From: Neofusicoccum parvum
Taxonomy: Eukaryota > Ascomycota > Dothideomycetes > Botryosphaeriales > Botryosphaeriaceae
DNA length: 64,000 nucleotides
Assembly (NCBI GenBank): GCA_020912385.1
Contig: CP087207.1
Span: forward strand, 372,001-436,000
Reading direction: 5' to 3'
A program made the translations under genes and the position numbers. The notes under the pieces were generated by a model that saw only the letters and a program-made list of their open reading frames with translations, had not been told where the DNA came from and made no database searches. Positions 49,847 to 59,973 of the stretch are shown piece after piece. Position 1 is the first letter of the stretch. Each line of letters begins with the position of its first letter.

Positions 49847-52467
49847 ATGCGTCTCCCGGTCTTGCTTTTTGCCATCGTTCCGGCAATATCGCGAGCTCAG
49901 GCTGGTCAGCCATGGCTCAATTCTTCGCTTCCCGTGGAAGAGCGTCTGAAGCTGTTTATCGCACAGCTAAATGACACGCAGAAGTATGCTATGGTCCAGG
50001 GAGACACCGAAGTATGTTCCACACGGACCAATCACAAGTGCTCCGACCAATTCTCACATCTTCATAGCTCGAGGACAACGGAACTGGCGTCAACGCATGC
50101 ATTGGACACATCACCGGAAACGAAACACTCGGGATACCCTCTGTGTGCATGGCCGATGGCCCACCCGGCGTGGCGAACTCTCTAAATAACGTCACCACCT
50201 TCCCGGCTCCCGTTGTCGTGGCCAGCTCATGGAACACGACTTTGCAGTACATCTACGCACAGGCGCTGGCCCAAGAGCACCGCGCCAAGGGTCACAATGT
50301 TGTTCTCGCACCTACGATCAACATTGTCCGCTCGCCGTTCTGGGCGCGCGCAGCCGAGGCCTTCTCTGAGGATCCGTGGCTTACTTCTCGCATGGCTGTC
50401 GCGGGGGTCACAGGTCTGCAGAGCCAGGGCGTGCTCGCCTGTCCCAAGCACTTTGCAGCCTACAACCAGGACACCAATCGGTTTGGGCTGGATCCGGAGT
50501 GGGATGCGGTCGATGTCGAGGTTGACAAGCGGGTGCTCCACGAGGTCTACTTTCCCGCGTTCAAGGCAGCCATTCAAGAAGGGAAGGCTGCTTCTATCAT
50601 GTGCTCCTACAACAAGCTGAATGGATACTACGCGTGTGAGAACGAGTGGCTGCTGAACACCACCTTGAGGCACGACTGGGGATTCGACGGCTTCGTGGTG
50701 GCCGATTGGTACTTTTCGACACGCAGCACGGTTGGGTCTGCGCTAGCGGGTCTCGATATATCGATGCCTGGCGGTGACTTGACGGAAAGCTACGGCTTTC
50801 CAGCTTACTACGGGGATCTTCTTGTCGAAGCGGTGCAGAACGGCTCGGTCCCAGCCTCTCGGATCGACGACATGGTGGCACGTATATGGAGGTACATGTT
50901 CAAGCTTGGCGCTGTTGATGATCCTGTCACAGGGGATGCAGAAGCGGTTGCCAGAACGCAGGAGCATCTCGATCTCGCCCAGACAATGGCCGAGGACGGT
51001 GCAGTGCTGCTGAAGAACGACAACAAAACACTGCCGATAACGTCTTCCAAGTACAAGAGGATTGCTGTCTTCGGAGTAGATGCCACAAACAAGAGCCAGG
51101 TGTCAGAGAACCACGGTGGATTCGTCAGAGACACGACCATGGTCGTGCAAGCGCCCCTCGACGCTCTGAAAAAGCGAGCAGAGGCCGAAGGCATCGAAGT
51201 CGTGTATGAGGAGGCCTATCCTGGAACCGACCAATTCGCCACCATCCCGGCAAGCATGTTCAAAAACGGCGGCGTCAACGTGACCTACTGGACCACCACC
51301 GACTTCTCCGGCGCCGTGAACCAAACCGCCTTCCTCCCAAACATCACCGCCGCGACCTACCCCTCCGAGCTATGGCAAGCATGGCCGCAAGTCTTCTCCT
51401 GCGTCTACTCCGCCGTCTTCCTGCCCAACACCAGCGGCACCTACCACTTCTCCCTCGTCGGCCAAGGCGACGCCCTCCTCTACCTCAACTCCCAGCTCGT
51501 CGCCAACATGTCCAACGCCAACTTCGCCAACACAATCCAAGGCACCGCCACCCTCCACGCCGGCACCGAAGTCCCCCTCCTCCTCACCTACTCAATGGGC
51601 GCCTCCCTCTCGACCGGCGCCTACGGCATCACCCTCGGCGCCTCCCCCGCCAACCGCACCCGCGCCGCCGCCGCCGCCGCCCTCGCCGCCTCCGCCGACC
51701 TCGCCATCATCTTCGCGTCCGACCGCCTCTCCGAGGGCGCCGACGCGACGGCGCTCTCGCTGCCCGGCGACCAGGACGCCGTCGTCGCCCGCCTCGCCGC
51801 CGCCGCCCCCGCCGCGCTCGTCGTGCTGAACACCAACAGCGCGGTGCTGATGCCCTGGCTCGGCGCCGTCGACGCCGTCATGCAGGCCTGGTACGCGGGC
51901 CAGCAGGTCGGGACCGCGCTCGCCCGTCTGCTGTTCGGCGACGTGGGGCCGAGCGGGAAGCTGCCGGTGTCTTTTCCGCGGAGCGAGGAGGATGCGGTGA
52001 GGATCGAGGGGGGGCGGAGCGTCGGGTATGGCGAGGGGCTGTACGTCGGGTATCGCGCGTACGAGAGGAGGGGCGTGGAGCCGCTGTTTGCGTTCGGGCA
52101 TGGGCTGACGTACTCGGAGTTTGCGCTGGGGGGGATGGGGCTGGGTGTGGTTGGGGCGCGGGGGAGCAGGGTTGTTGTTGTGGCGGCGGCGTTGAGCAAT
52201 GAGGGGGGCGTGGATGCGAGGCAGGTGGTCCAGCTGTACGTCTCGTTTCCGGATGAGGCGGGTGAGCCGGTCAAGCAGCTGAAGGGGTTTGTGAAGGAGT
52301 TTGTTGGGGCGGGGCAGAGCGTGAATGTCACGTTGAGTGTGGGAGAGGATGACTTGCGCATCTGGGATGAGACAACTGCTGGATGGAGGTTCGTTGCGGG
52401 GACGTACACGTTCTACTTGGGATTTTCGGCTACCGATCTCTGGCTACAAAACTCACTCCAGCTGTAA
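49847..52467 (+). CDS. Secreted GH3 beta-glucosidase with PA14 domain
   Basis: Two exons (49847-50011, 50068-52467) give 854 residues. A signal peptide is clear (MRLPVLLFAIVPAISRAQA). The GH3 N-terminal barrel holds GIPSVCMADGPPGV, KHFAAYNQDTNR and the nucleophile segment DGFVVADWYFST with Asp268; the residue before it is Ala instead of the commoner Ser. The C-terminal GH3 domain is interrupted by a PA14 module (about residues 450-580, VNVTYWTTTDFSG to a beta-rich block). It resumes with the likely acid/base segment SEGADATALSLPGDQ and ends in a fibronectin-III-like domain (VDARQVVQLYVSFPDE). Many N-glycosylation sequons are present. Such enzymes release glucose from cello- or other beta-glucosides outside the cell. 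The gene sits at the border of the lower-GC island. Confidence 0.94.
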
Positions 52468-53757
52468 TCAGTATCTCCATGTAATCTAATACACGCAGTG
52501 CGTTAGGAAAAGCCATATTGCGGTCCTCGCCAGTTTTGAGGGGCTTAGGAACTGATTAGTGGCTCATGCCCTTCCATAGCTGCTTCAGTGACTATCAGTC
52601 CCAATATTCCACGTCTGTAGCCTATCAAAACAACTTCAACTATTCCTATTCGCACCCTCCATTGGGTCCCCTGGGCCCGGCTGTGGTGTGCAAACTGTAG
52701 ACTTCAATTCCGCCGTTGCCGCCTTTTTCTCAGCTATCGGCGACAGATTGCAGCTTGATGGGCCTGGTCCAAAGTTGAACGTCAAAGACCGAATATGCCA
52801 ATCGGGATATTTCTGCAGTTAGCAGAATGGTAAGCCTCCTTCTTCGATACACTGCACCTCGAAAACTTATCCTCCTCAGGTGCAGCAATGCAATTTCCCT
52901 TAGTGATGCGACAAAGGAAGTCGAACGGATGATGGGCGGTATCAATTGACCAGTTGATCTCAGTCTGTATACCCCTGAGATCTCCGCCATGATGATCGAC
53001 TTCTCGATGAAGACGATGGAACAAGTCATCGTCGCCAGATTGAAGACGTGGAAAAGGCTACAGAAGATGGCCGCGGTACAGCTCAATTGAAACACAATCA
53101 GCTGTCTAGTTCATAATGGTAAGAACGCAATCAAGAATGAAAGGTCTGGTCTTACAATACCGGTAGCCTTTCCTCATCAAAGCACCTCGGCTGGAACAGC
53201 GACCTCCTCAGGTCTATTCCTCTACTCATACATGACATGAACAGCTTCACGAGCTCGTCCGGGCCCGGCAGCTTGCCCGCTTTGATGGTTCGGAAGGCAA
53301 AGATATTGTGCAGCATGACCGACATACCCAAGAGGACGTCGATGACTGCGACTGACCAGATATTGTCCCACAACAAGAAGGGCACTTAAGGCATTCGTTT
53401 GGATAGAGATACGCTTGCATCTGATTACCAAAGTGATCCGGATGAATGACTCAATTGCCTATGCAACTACCTTGCTTATTTAACGCGCTCGATCAGCTGG
53501 AGTGCCTCTCTGGAGTCTGGACTACCGTTTCTTCTGCAACCCATTGTGAATGTCAACACAAGATCGCTGAGTAGAAAGTAATAATGTGAGTTGATTTAAC
53601 GAAGGAAAACAACATTAAAAAAATGAGAAGGCTGAAATAGTCAGAAATAAGTGTTTTCTCCTGTACGCCAACTCCGAAATCCCGACGCTAAGCACCGGCC
53701 GCTGCGCAAACCCATCCCCAACTCCTCGCACCTTTACCTCGCATGCTACTGAAAAGA
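52468..53757. other. Intergenic stretch at the start of the lower-GC island
   Basis: This lies between the convergent GH3 and DUF6594 genes and is clearly less GC-rich than the GH3 gene. It includes the unresolved coding-like minus-strand segments annotated at 52740-53560. The rest shows no feature. Confidence 0.45.
52740..53560 (-). pseudogene. Possible gene remnant, not resolved
   Basis: Minus-strand segments look protein-like but do not assemble into one model. One frame (53385-53152) reads DVLLGMSVMLHNIFAFRTIK and continues to PRCFDEERLP, then stops near a GTAAGA. After a CTGTAG acceptor, two competing frames (to 52782 or 52730) continue, one with LFHRLHREVDHHGGDLRGI. Upstream, an ATG at about 53545 starts MGCRRNGSPDSREALQLIERV but runs into a stop. 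I recognise no family. It may be a decayed gene or chance frames. Confidence 0.2.
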
Positions 53758-55078
53758 TCAATTAAGATTCTCTATGAAAACAACCAAAACAGCACAGTAG
53801 GCTGCACTAGCAGCGAAAAGCTCGTGTCTCTTTGCCTTTGTAAGTAAAGACATCGCCGCAGCAAACAGAAGCGTGAAGACGATCAACACTCCAATGGCGG
53901 AAAAGATATCGTGTGTCGTTCCCATATTGGTCAAGAGATACATGACTACGACTGGAATGACCAGTAGTACAAATATGATGCATGTGATTATGATATTCAC
54001 GAGCTTCTCAACGCGACTGGGGGAGAAATAATGCAGGTTGGCGTCAGTAGTCTTGTTGCGAAGGTCCGGGGAGCAGAATAACTTCTACAGAACGTCATTA
54101 GTGTCATGGCATGAACCAAAATCTCCGAAGCTGCATACGTACCCTGACGAGGGGAGAGTCGAGCCGCCGCAGCATTGTCTCAATCATTCCATCGAAGCCA
54201 GCCCATTCCCGGCCGTGACGGAGCGTTACTATATCTTCTCTCCATTTGATGTACTCTTCTTCCGCTTCAACCACTGGCCGGAAATTGTGAAACCAGTTTC
54301 GAACGCTACGGTAGTCACGGTCACTTGGTCGTTGGAAGGATGTCAGCTCCCGCGATTTAATGAGGAGGTCGTCTAAGAAACCATTAGCATCGGCTTATTA
54401 ATGGATTTTGGGCAACAAACCATATCTTGAAACTCTGTCTTGCAGCTTCTCTATGATTCTTCTTCTTGTGTCTTGCCTTTCCTGATGAGGTTGGTTCTCT
54501 TGGGCTTTGTCGATCTCTTGAGCTTTTGAGACATCTTTAGCCCGGGAACTGAGGAGACTGAGCTTCCCCTTCTCGCTATCAAAATTATCATGCACGTCCA
54601 ACTCCTTTTCAAGACTCGCTATCTCAGCCTGAAAGTCCAGGAGGAGACGAGCGTGTATGTAGCTGAACCCCCTGTAAAGCATGAAGTTCTGGTCGCTGGC
54701 CTTGAAAGCCGCGAGCCGGGGATAGCCTTCTGGACACCTTTCCACTATTGAATAAGGATCAATGAGTGAGTTTGGAGTCACTACACGACAGCAGTGCTTA
54801 CGATGTCTGATTTTGGTGTCTGAGACACCATGCCCTATCGTCCCTGAGGGTCTACTCGCACTGCAGGTTTCTGAGTCTTGTTTCTCATTGGCTGGCGGGT
54901 GTCCTGGATTTGCAGCGCACTGGTTTTGACTCTCCAAATCTGCAGTGATGTTTTCCTTCGTGAAACAACGCAATCCTCTCAGCAAGGAGATGAGAGTACG
55001 AAATAGCCGCTCTTGAAAGTGTTAGAAGGTGGACTTTGGGTAACGGTAACAACTACTTACTATGCGAAAGGCAAACAT
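53758..55078 (-). CDS. DUF6594 membrane protein
   Basis: Five exons on the minus strand (55078-55061, 55009-54802, 54744-54421, 54372-54143, 54084-53758) give 368 residues with all phases matching. The 18-nt first exon (MFAFRI) is inferred: the second exon has no ATG, and this is the nearest ATG followed by a GTAAGT donor and a TCTAAC branch point. DUF6594 marks are CPEGYPRLAAFKASDQNFML (from C79), a charged coiled coil, RPSDRDYRSVRNWFHNFRPV, and TLRHGREWAGFDGMIE. Three C-terminal hydrophobic segments follow at about 289-311, 321-341 and 347-364, joined by LLTKAKRHELFAASAAYC. The family is fungal, common near self/non-self recognition and accessory genes, and has no known activity. Confidence 0.85.
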
Positions 55079-55355
55079 TCACGTCTCCTGATGCACTTTG
55101 GAATGGGGACTCTGGTTGGTTTGAAGCAGCAGTGTTCGAAATCATTGTCTCGCCTGAATTCCAAGTATGCCCGCGTGAAGAGCGATATAAGAAGGAAGGC
55201 ATACTGGAATTCCGTCGGGACTGTGATAAGAGGAATTGAGGCTGTATTGATCCATCTTCAGTTGCGAAGATTCCACTGAAGTTTTATAGAAGAACCCGCT
55301 CCTCACCGGTCAAACGAACGGGGATCTGTGTCTCCAATGAGGTCTGCAGATCAGC

Positions 55356-55784
55356 CTAGGCGGGCTTCACTTCAACCTCTGCGAACCATTTGTTGCCTTG
55401 ATATGAATCACCATCGTGGGTTTCTAGTTGGTACTCCCACTTTCCGAGACGCCTTTGCGCTGCTTTCACTTTCAAGAATCTTTTCCACAGTTGCTCATTA
55501 GAATCTTCCGTCACGGAGACACTGTCGCCTATATCCCATTGCCGCGGAAACTAGATTTGATTGGTCAGCAACGCTGCACAAGGCTGTAACTATGAGGAGG
55601 CTGACACACAGAGGCCGCATTGCCTTGTGTAACATACGAGCGGTCTAGCGGGAGCTTCTCCTCGGTCTGGTCGGGCAAGCAACTTTAGTCCTTGATACGT
55701 CAAACGTAACTTCTGGTGCGGGATGATTACCTGACTGGCTGCTTCGTCTTTCTTTCCAGGCGAGTTGGAAGAGTTTTCAGCCAT
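55356..55784 (-). CDS. Small hypothetical protein
   Basis: Two exons on the minus strand (55784-55638, 55550-55356) join in phase 0 across an 87-nt intron (GTATGT donor, GCTGACC branch, CTAG acceptor) and give 113 residues. The C-terminal exon reads FPRQWDIGDSVSVTEDSNEQ, then a charged helix and GKWEYQLETHDGDSYQGNKW. This pattern of alternating strands resembles the small SH3/Tudor-like barrel found in several fungal proteins. The first 25 residues are polar. An in-frame ATG five codons upstream (55799) is possible. It is divergent to the caspase-like gene and may share its promoter. Function unknown. Confidence 0.55.
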
Positions 55785-56603
55785 AGTCCGCGATTTCAAG
55801 TAGGGTTGATTTCACCTTCAATTCTGCCTTGCGTCGTTTGAGATCTGCCTTGGCTTCTAGGCAGCAGGCGGCTTTATGAGTTATCGCAATTCAGCCGCAA
55901 TGCTGTGAATAGGTAACTATTGTACAAGGTAGGACCAGAGCGGCTTCATTCGCTGTCTACAGCAAGGCTTGAGACGAACCTCGCCGCCTTCTTTACCTGC
56001 AGCAATTTCTTCTATTATCAGGCATCTGTAACTGGTGCTTTTCCGCAAATAAAGCCGTGGCACCTTCTTCAGCCAATAACCTGGCGGTTTGGTCCCAGCG
56101 GCAGTAAGGAGGCTGCATGTAAGCCGCAGTGTGGGGTCACAGGCGTTTCACGACTATCGAATAGCACAGGAACGCAAGTCTGCCAGCGAATCTTGCAGCT
56201 TACTGATCGGCGCAAGACCGGGTCGAAAGCCCCACATGGCTGCATATGTTATCTAGATTAGATAGTTAGGTTATTAAGTAGCTAGCCAGTTGGGGCTGAG
56301 ACAACAAAGTAAGTCTGCCTTGCCGCTGGTGCAGCCGCGTGAATTTAGCCCATCTACCACCTTTTCTTGTATGATTTCATCGCGTGATTAAGCCTGTCAT
56401 GAGAGTATATATAGCCATGCAATGGCCGCTCTTTGAAGAGACAACGAGTCCCACTAACATTTACTACGCTTGCTGCTATCTGCTTCCCCACTAGTCCGAC
56501 TACTAAGCCCTCCCACCTGGATATCCTTCTCCCTTTCGCTCAACTCCACCGGCACAGCACATGCTCAGATTGTTGGCTTCCTACATCTCCATACCCTCGT
56601 GGC
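55785..56603. other. Divergent promoter region, small protein / caspase-like gene
   Basis: No gene is seen. It holds the promoter elements for two divergent genes, including a TATA box at 56406-56413 and the caspase-like gene's leader with an overlapping upstream frame at 56561-56635. Confidence 0.5.
56406..56413 (+). promoter_or_regulatory. TATA box of the caspase-like gene
   Basis: A perfect TATATATA lies 191 bp upstream of the chosen start codon. If transcription starts 25-60 bases downstream, the mRNA leader would be about 130-170 nt and would begin after the ATG at 56417. Confidence 0.55.
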
Positions 56604-56635
56604 ATGATGCCCTTGTCAACCAATACATTCCCTAC
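56561..56635 (+). promoter_or_regulatory. Upstream ORF overlapping the caspase-like start
   Basis: An ATG at 56561 opens a 24-codon frame (MLRLLASYISIPSWHD...) that ends after the main ATG at 56604, in a different frame. If included in the mRNA it should reduce initiation at 56604 and favour the in-frame ATG at 56679. Confidence 0.35.
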
Positions 56636-58061
56636 TGAGAAGCGCTTCAGCGCAGGCTCTTGTGGAGAAATCGGCAACATGCCGGCACCTGAGTCCCAAC
56701 CCGAGCTCCCAATGTTGGACACCGCTGCTGCAAGCAGCGTACAGCAAAATGCGGCTCAACAAAACGTTGCTGACGAGTCCGAATCTGATATGCAAGCGCA
56801 TTGGGATCACTTTATCTCGAAAAACATGGAACTACGAGATGGATACTTCAAAGTCTCTGTGCTGATCATCAAATGGGCCGACGGTTTAGACCAATTGCAG
56901 GTTGACAAAGAGGTCTGTGCCTTTAAATAAGCCTATTGAGCAGCTTCTAATGAATTATGTAGTGTCGGGAACTTGAAGATCTATTTGAGAACACATTCAA
57001 ATATGAAACTGAGATCCTTGCACTTGGTGGTTCTGAGAGAACCCAGCTACAGCTCATCAGTGGCATAGGAAATTTCGCACACAAGAGTGGGGGGGAAGAC
57101 AATCTTCTCATCGTTTACTATGCCGGCCATGGAGTCTACCATAAAGACAAGCATCTATTGGAATTTTTTCCGTAAGTCAAACTTTGGCTAAGCACTGGAG
57201 ATCTATCAAGTTAATAATAGAAGCACGAATGAACCGAGGTCCAACTTCAACAACGTTTACTGGAATCCGGCCGAAAGGCTACTCATTGATGAAGTCGAGG
57301 CTGACGTCCTCTCAATAATGGACTGCTGCTTCTCAAGCGACCTTGTTCGCAACGTTGTTGAGACTGGCCGGACTTTTGAGATGCTCTCTGCAAGTGGGGT
57401 TGGCCAAGTGACCCCAGCGCCTGGTGAAAAGTCCTTTACCCGGGCATTGATCAAATGCCTGAAGACACTTGAAAGTGGATCAGGAGGTGGATCATTCACA
57501 ACAAGGGATGTGATCGAACAGATTCAGAAAGAACGGCCACTTACACCACCAGCACTTTGGCGACGCATTCCTGGCAGTGAGTGATATTAGACAGCGTAGG
57601 CGGTAGTAATCTGACTTTTCCGTCCAGGTAGCCGCCATATTCGACTCGGACCAATAAGCGATGATCGACACTCCGGTAAAGACTTTGGAGACCACGATCG
57701 TCGAGGATATCTGCAGCTGGGATTTGTACTGAAACATGGCGTACTTTCCAAGAATCACATCGAGGAGCTTACACGGCACATCCCATCAGCCTTTAACGCC
57801 TGCAGAGTCACAGTGCTGGGCATCAATTGGCTTGGTTTTCGAAAGCATGGGAAAAGAAAATCCTTTGCTGATATTGCAGGGTACATTGTGCAGCAACAGA
57901 GACGCAACACGCTTGTATCTCCTTTATCAGGGAGATTGACAGGATCATCATTGAAGCGGAAAAGAAGTGATGCTACGGAATCCTCAAATATTACCGAGGG
58001 GTCAATTGACATCAAGCGGCACTGTGTGGACGGAGGCTCTGACACTGCCATGTCAGACTAA
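56604..58061 (+). CDS. Stand-alone caspase-like cysteine protease
   Basis: Four exons (56604-56912, 56963-57171, 57221-57576, 57628-58061) give 435 residues with exact phases. The caspase fold (peptidase C14 / clan CD) is recognised from DKECRELEDLFENTF, the histidine strand NLLIVYYAGHGVY with His159, and IMDCCFSSD, where Cys209 aligns with the catalytic Cys of DSCHS in metacaspases. Fungal homologues share the following RTFEMLSASG, GEKSFTRALI and SRHIRLGPI segments, the last split by the third intron. The first ~90 residues are low-complexity; the C-terminus has a basic patch (LKRKRSD). There is no NACHT, NB-ARC or repeat domain. The family is linked to fungal cell death and self/non-self responses; the substrate is unknown. 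The start at 56679 is an alternative. Confidence 0.87.
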
Positions 58062-58428
58062 TTTCTTTTGATTTGGTCGTGAGATTGAGATAAGTCGAAA
58101 AGTTCGTTGGACTGCTTAGTTACAGAATTATGTGCTGCTCACTGACGGTTGAAATGTTAATCAAGGAATTTGTCTTAACCCATCAGACGTGTAGAAATTT
58201 CGAAGATGTGCTTCAGGCCCACTAATTCCATGATCTTCTTGTTTTTTCGAGCTCAATATCGGGAGCTCCCAAGATGGGTTCGTGTTTGTATCCGACTCCG
58301 CTGGTATCCTTCCCGCAATAGGTATTAGACTTATAATTTATCCCTCGCCTATTTTAGGCTCTCTGCCATGACTATACAACTGTGACCAACTCTTGTTGAT
58401 GAAATCTGCAATAAGTTTGATGAATGCT
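58062..58428. other. Convergent intergenic region
   Basis: This 367-bp stretch separates the stop of the caspase-like gene from the 3' end of the broken dioxygenase-like gene. It is A/T-rich and should hold both 3' UTRs. Nothing else is seen. Confidence 0.5.
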
Positions 58429-59973
58429 CTACACCGTGTCTTTTAGTCTTTTCATGAGCATCTGGTAAAGGGACTCCACGCCGCCCTTTACACCCTGTAC
58501 AAGGTGACCTTCAAGAACAGACTTTCCCGCCGTCATGATGAACCTCTCAGGGGCGGAAGCACTTAAATAAGGCGTTGTGCGCGTTCGATGAGTAGCCCGA
58601 AAGACCTTAAACAATTAGCACTTTCTCGAGTCCCATATCTGAAGTACTTACTCTCATCTGCTTCACAATATTTGCCATCACGTCTTCAATATCCCCATAG
58701 CCACTTTTTTATGCCTTCGCACGGAAGCTGTAATGCCTGAAAGATGTGCAAAGCTCCCTCTGAGCGGCCGGTATGTACCTCAGCAAATTTTCCTCGGGGA
58801 GATATGCGTCCATAATTTGGAAGAAGAGCAGCTGGTTCCCAGAGAGTCCATCGTGTTCGACATACGTGCCGTCGATAACTTCCCCAGCTGCCCACCCTTG
58901 AAATCCTTGAACGTAGGACAGCCAAACCGAGCGGGATATCCGAGGGTCAACCGTGCTGTCATAAAAAAACCTTCAATGGACTTCTCATTTGACGCTCGAT
59001 GTTTTGCACGTGCTTCAAACACTCTACCCTGTCGTTGGACTCGAAAGCTATCATGGCTTTGACCATTTCAAAGTAGATAGGAAAAGCCTACTTAAGACGT
59101 CAACATTGAATGGGATGTCGCCAAACACAATACGTACCAGTCTCTCAATAGCGACAAATACGTGGCCGAAATGATATTCAGACACGGTGATCGTCTTGGA
59201 CATTCCATGATTGATCTCATATATCAACTTGCCCTCCGCGTCGAAATTGCAGAGGAAGTTGGACGTGACGTTGCCTCCCGGCGAGCTGACCCCAAAGTGA
59301 CGACACAAGAACTTCCATGGCACGTCGAGCTCAACAGGAAGATCGACGAATTTCTCCTCTTGCGCAATCTTCACCACAGGGATGGTGGCCCACCTGCAGG
59401 CGTGTGTAAGCTCTGACAGATATCCTCTCGAACAATGCGACTGCGCTCTCACCTGTAAGCATGCCGAGACAGTGCCACGCAGCCGAAGAGTCCGTTGTAT
59501 GCATCTCGTGGCATGTGATCCCAATTCCCCCCTTCCACCTCAGCGAGGATTGCCTCGACGCGTGGCAGGCGCACGCGCTCATTGAGGAGTTTCCTCATGG
59601 TTGCGCGGTACGTTTCACGCCTCTTCTGATTGACGCTGTCTTCGAGTGACACCTGAGCGGTCGATAGAAGCGGAGCCATTTCCAGGTAGATGTCATGATA
59701 GGGACGGAGCTCGGACGGCCATGACGTGTAGTCGGTCTTGGGAGGCCATTCTCCGGCACCGTCAGTTTCGACAAGCTTCTTCAGCTGCCTTGCAGCTTCG
59801 TGCTGCGTGCCGACTTTTGCCAGAGCCGACACCACAGTGTCTGTCTTTGACTGTCGGCGGGACCGCGGAGGTTGCTGAATGAAGACTCTCCAGAGGTAGC
59901 TCGAAAGAAAGGCGCTGAGGAGCGCTACGCCTGCGGCAAAGAAACTCATTTTGGGTGGAATTATGAATTCCAT
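58429..59973 (-). pseudogene. Indoleamine 2,3-dioxygenase-like gene, broken
   Basis: Four exons on the minus strand (59973-59453, 59393-59138, 59087-58652, 58605-58429) reproduce a fungal IDO-family protein of about 462 codons. Marks are YRWATIPVVKIAQEE, LPWKFLCRHFGVSSPGG, AFPIYFEMVKAMIAFE, a WLSYVQGFQGW segment, EHDGLSGNQLLFFQIMDAYL and PERFIMTAGKSVLEG. IDO cleaves the indole ring of tryptophan with haem. Exon 3 carries two lesions. A run of seven T on the coding strand (58963-58969) has one base too many and shifts the frame. In the restored frame, an in-frame TAA stands at 58709-58711 after FRAKA. All splice sites are intact, so decay is recent. A sequencing error could explain the homopolymer but not the stop. 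An N-terminal hydrophobic segment (FFAAGVALLSAFLSSYLW) suggests membrane anchoring. Confidence 0.82.

Noticed and set aside
55013..55279. Plus-strand frames that read protein-like (TSPDALWNGDSGWFEAA)
   Set aside because: They overlap, in antisense, the first exon and first intron of the DUF6594 gene, have no usable upstream exon or promoter, and end after about 70 codons.
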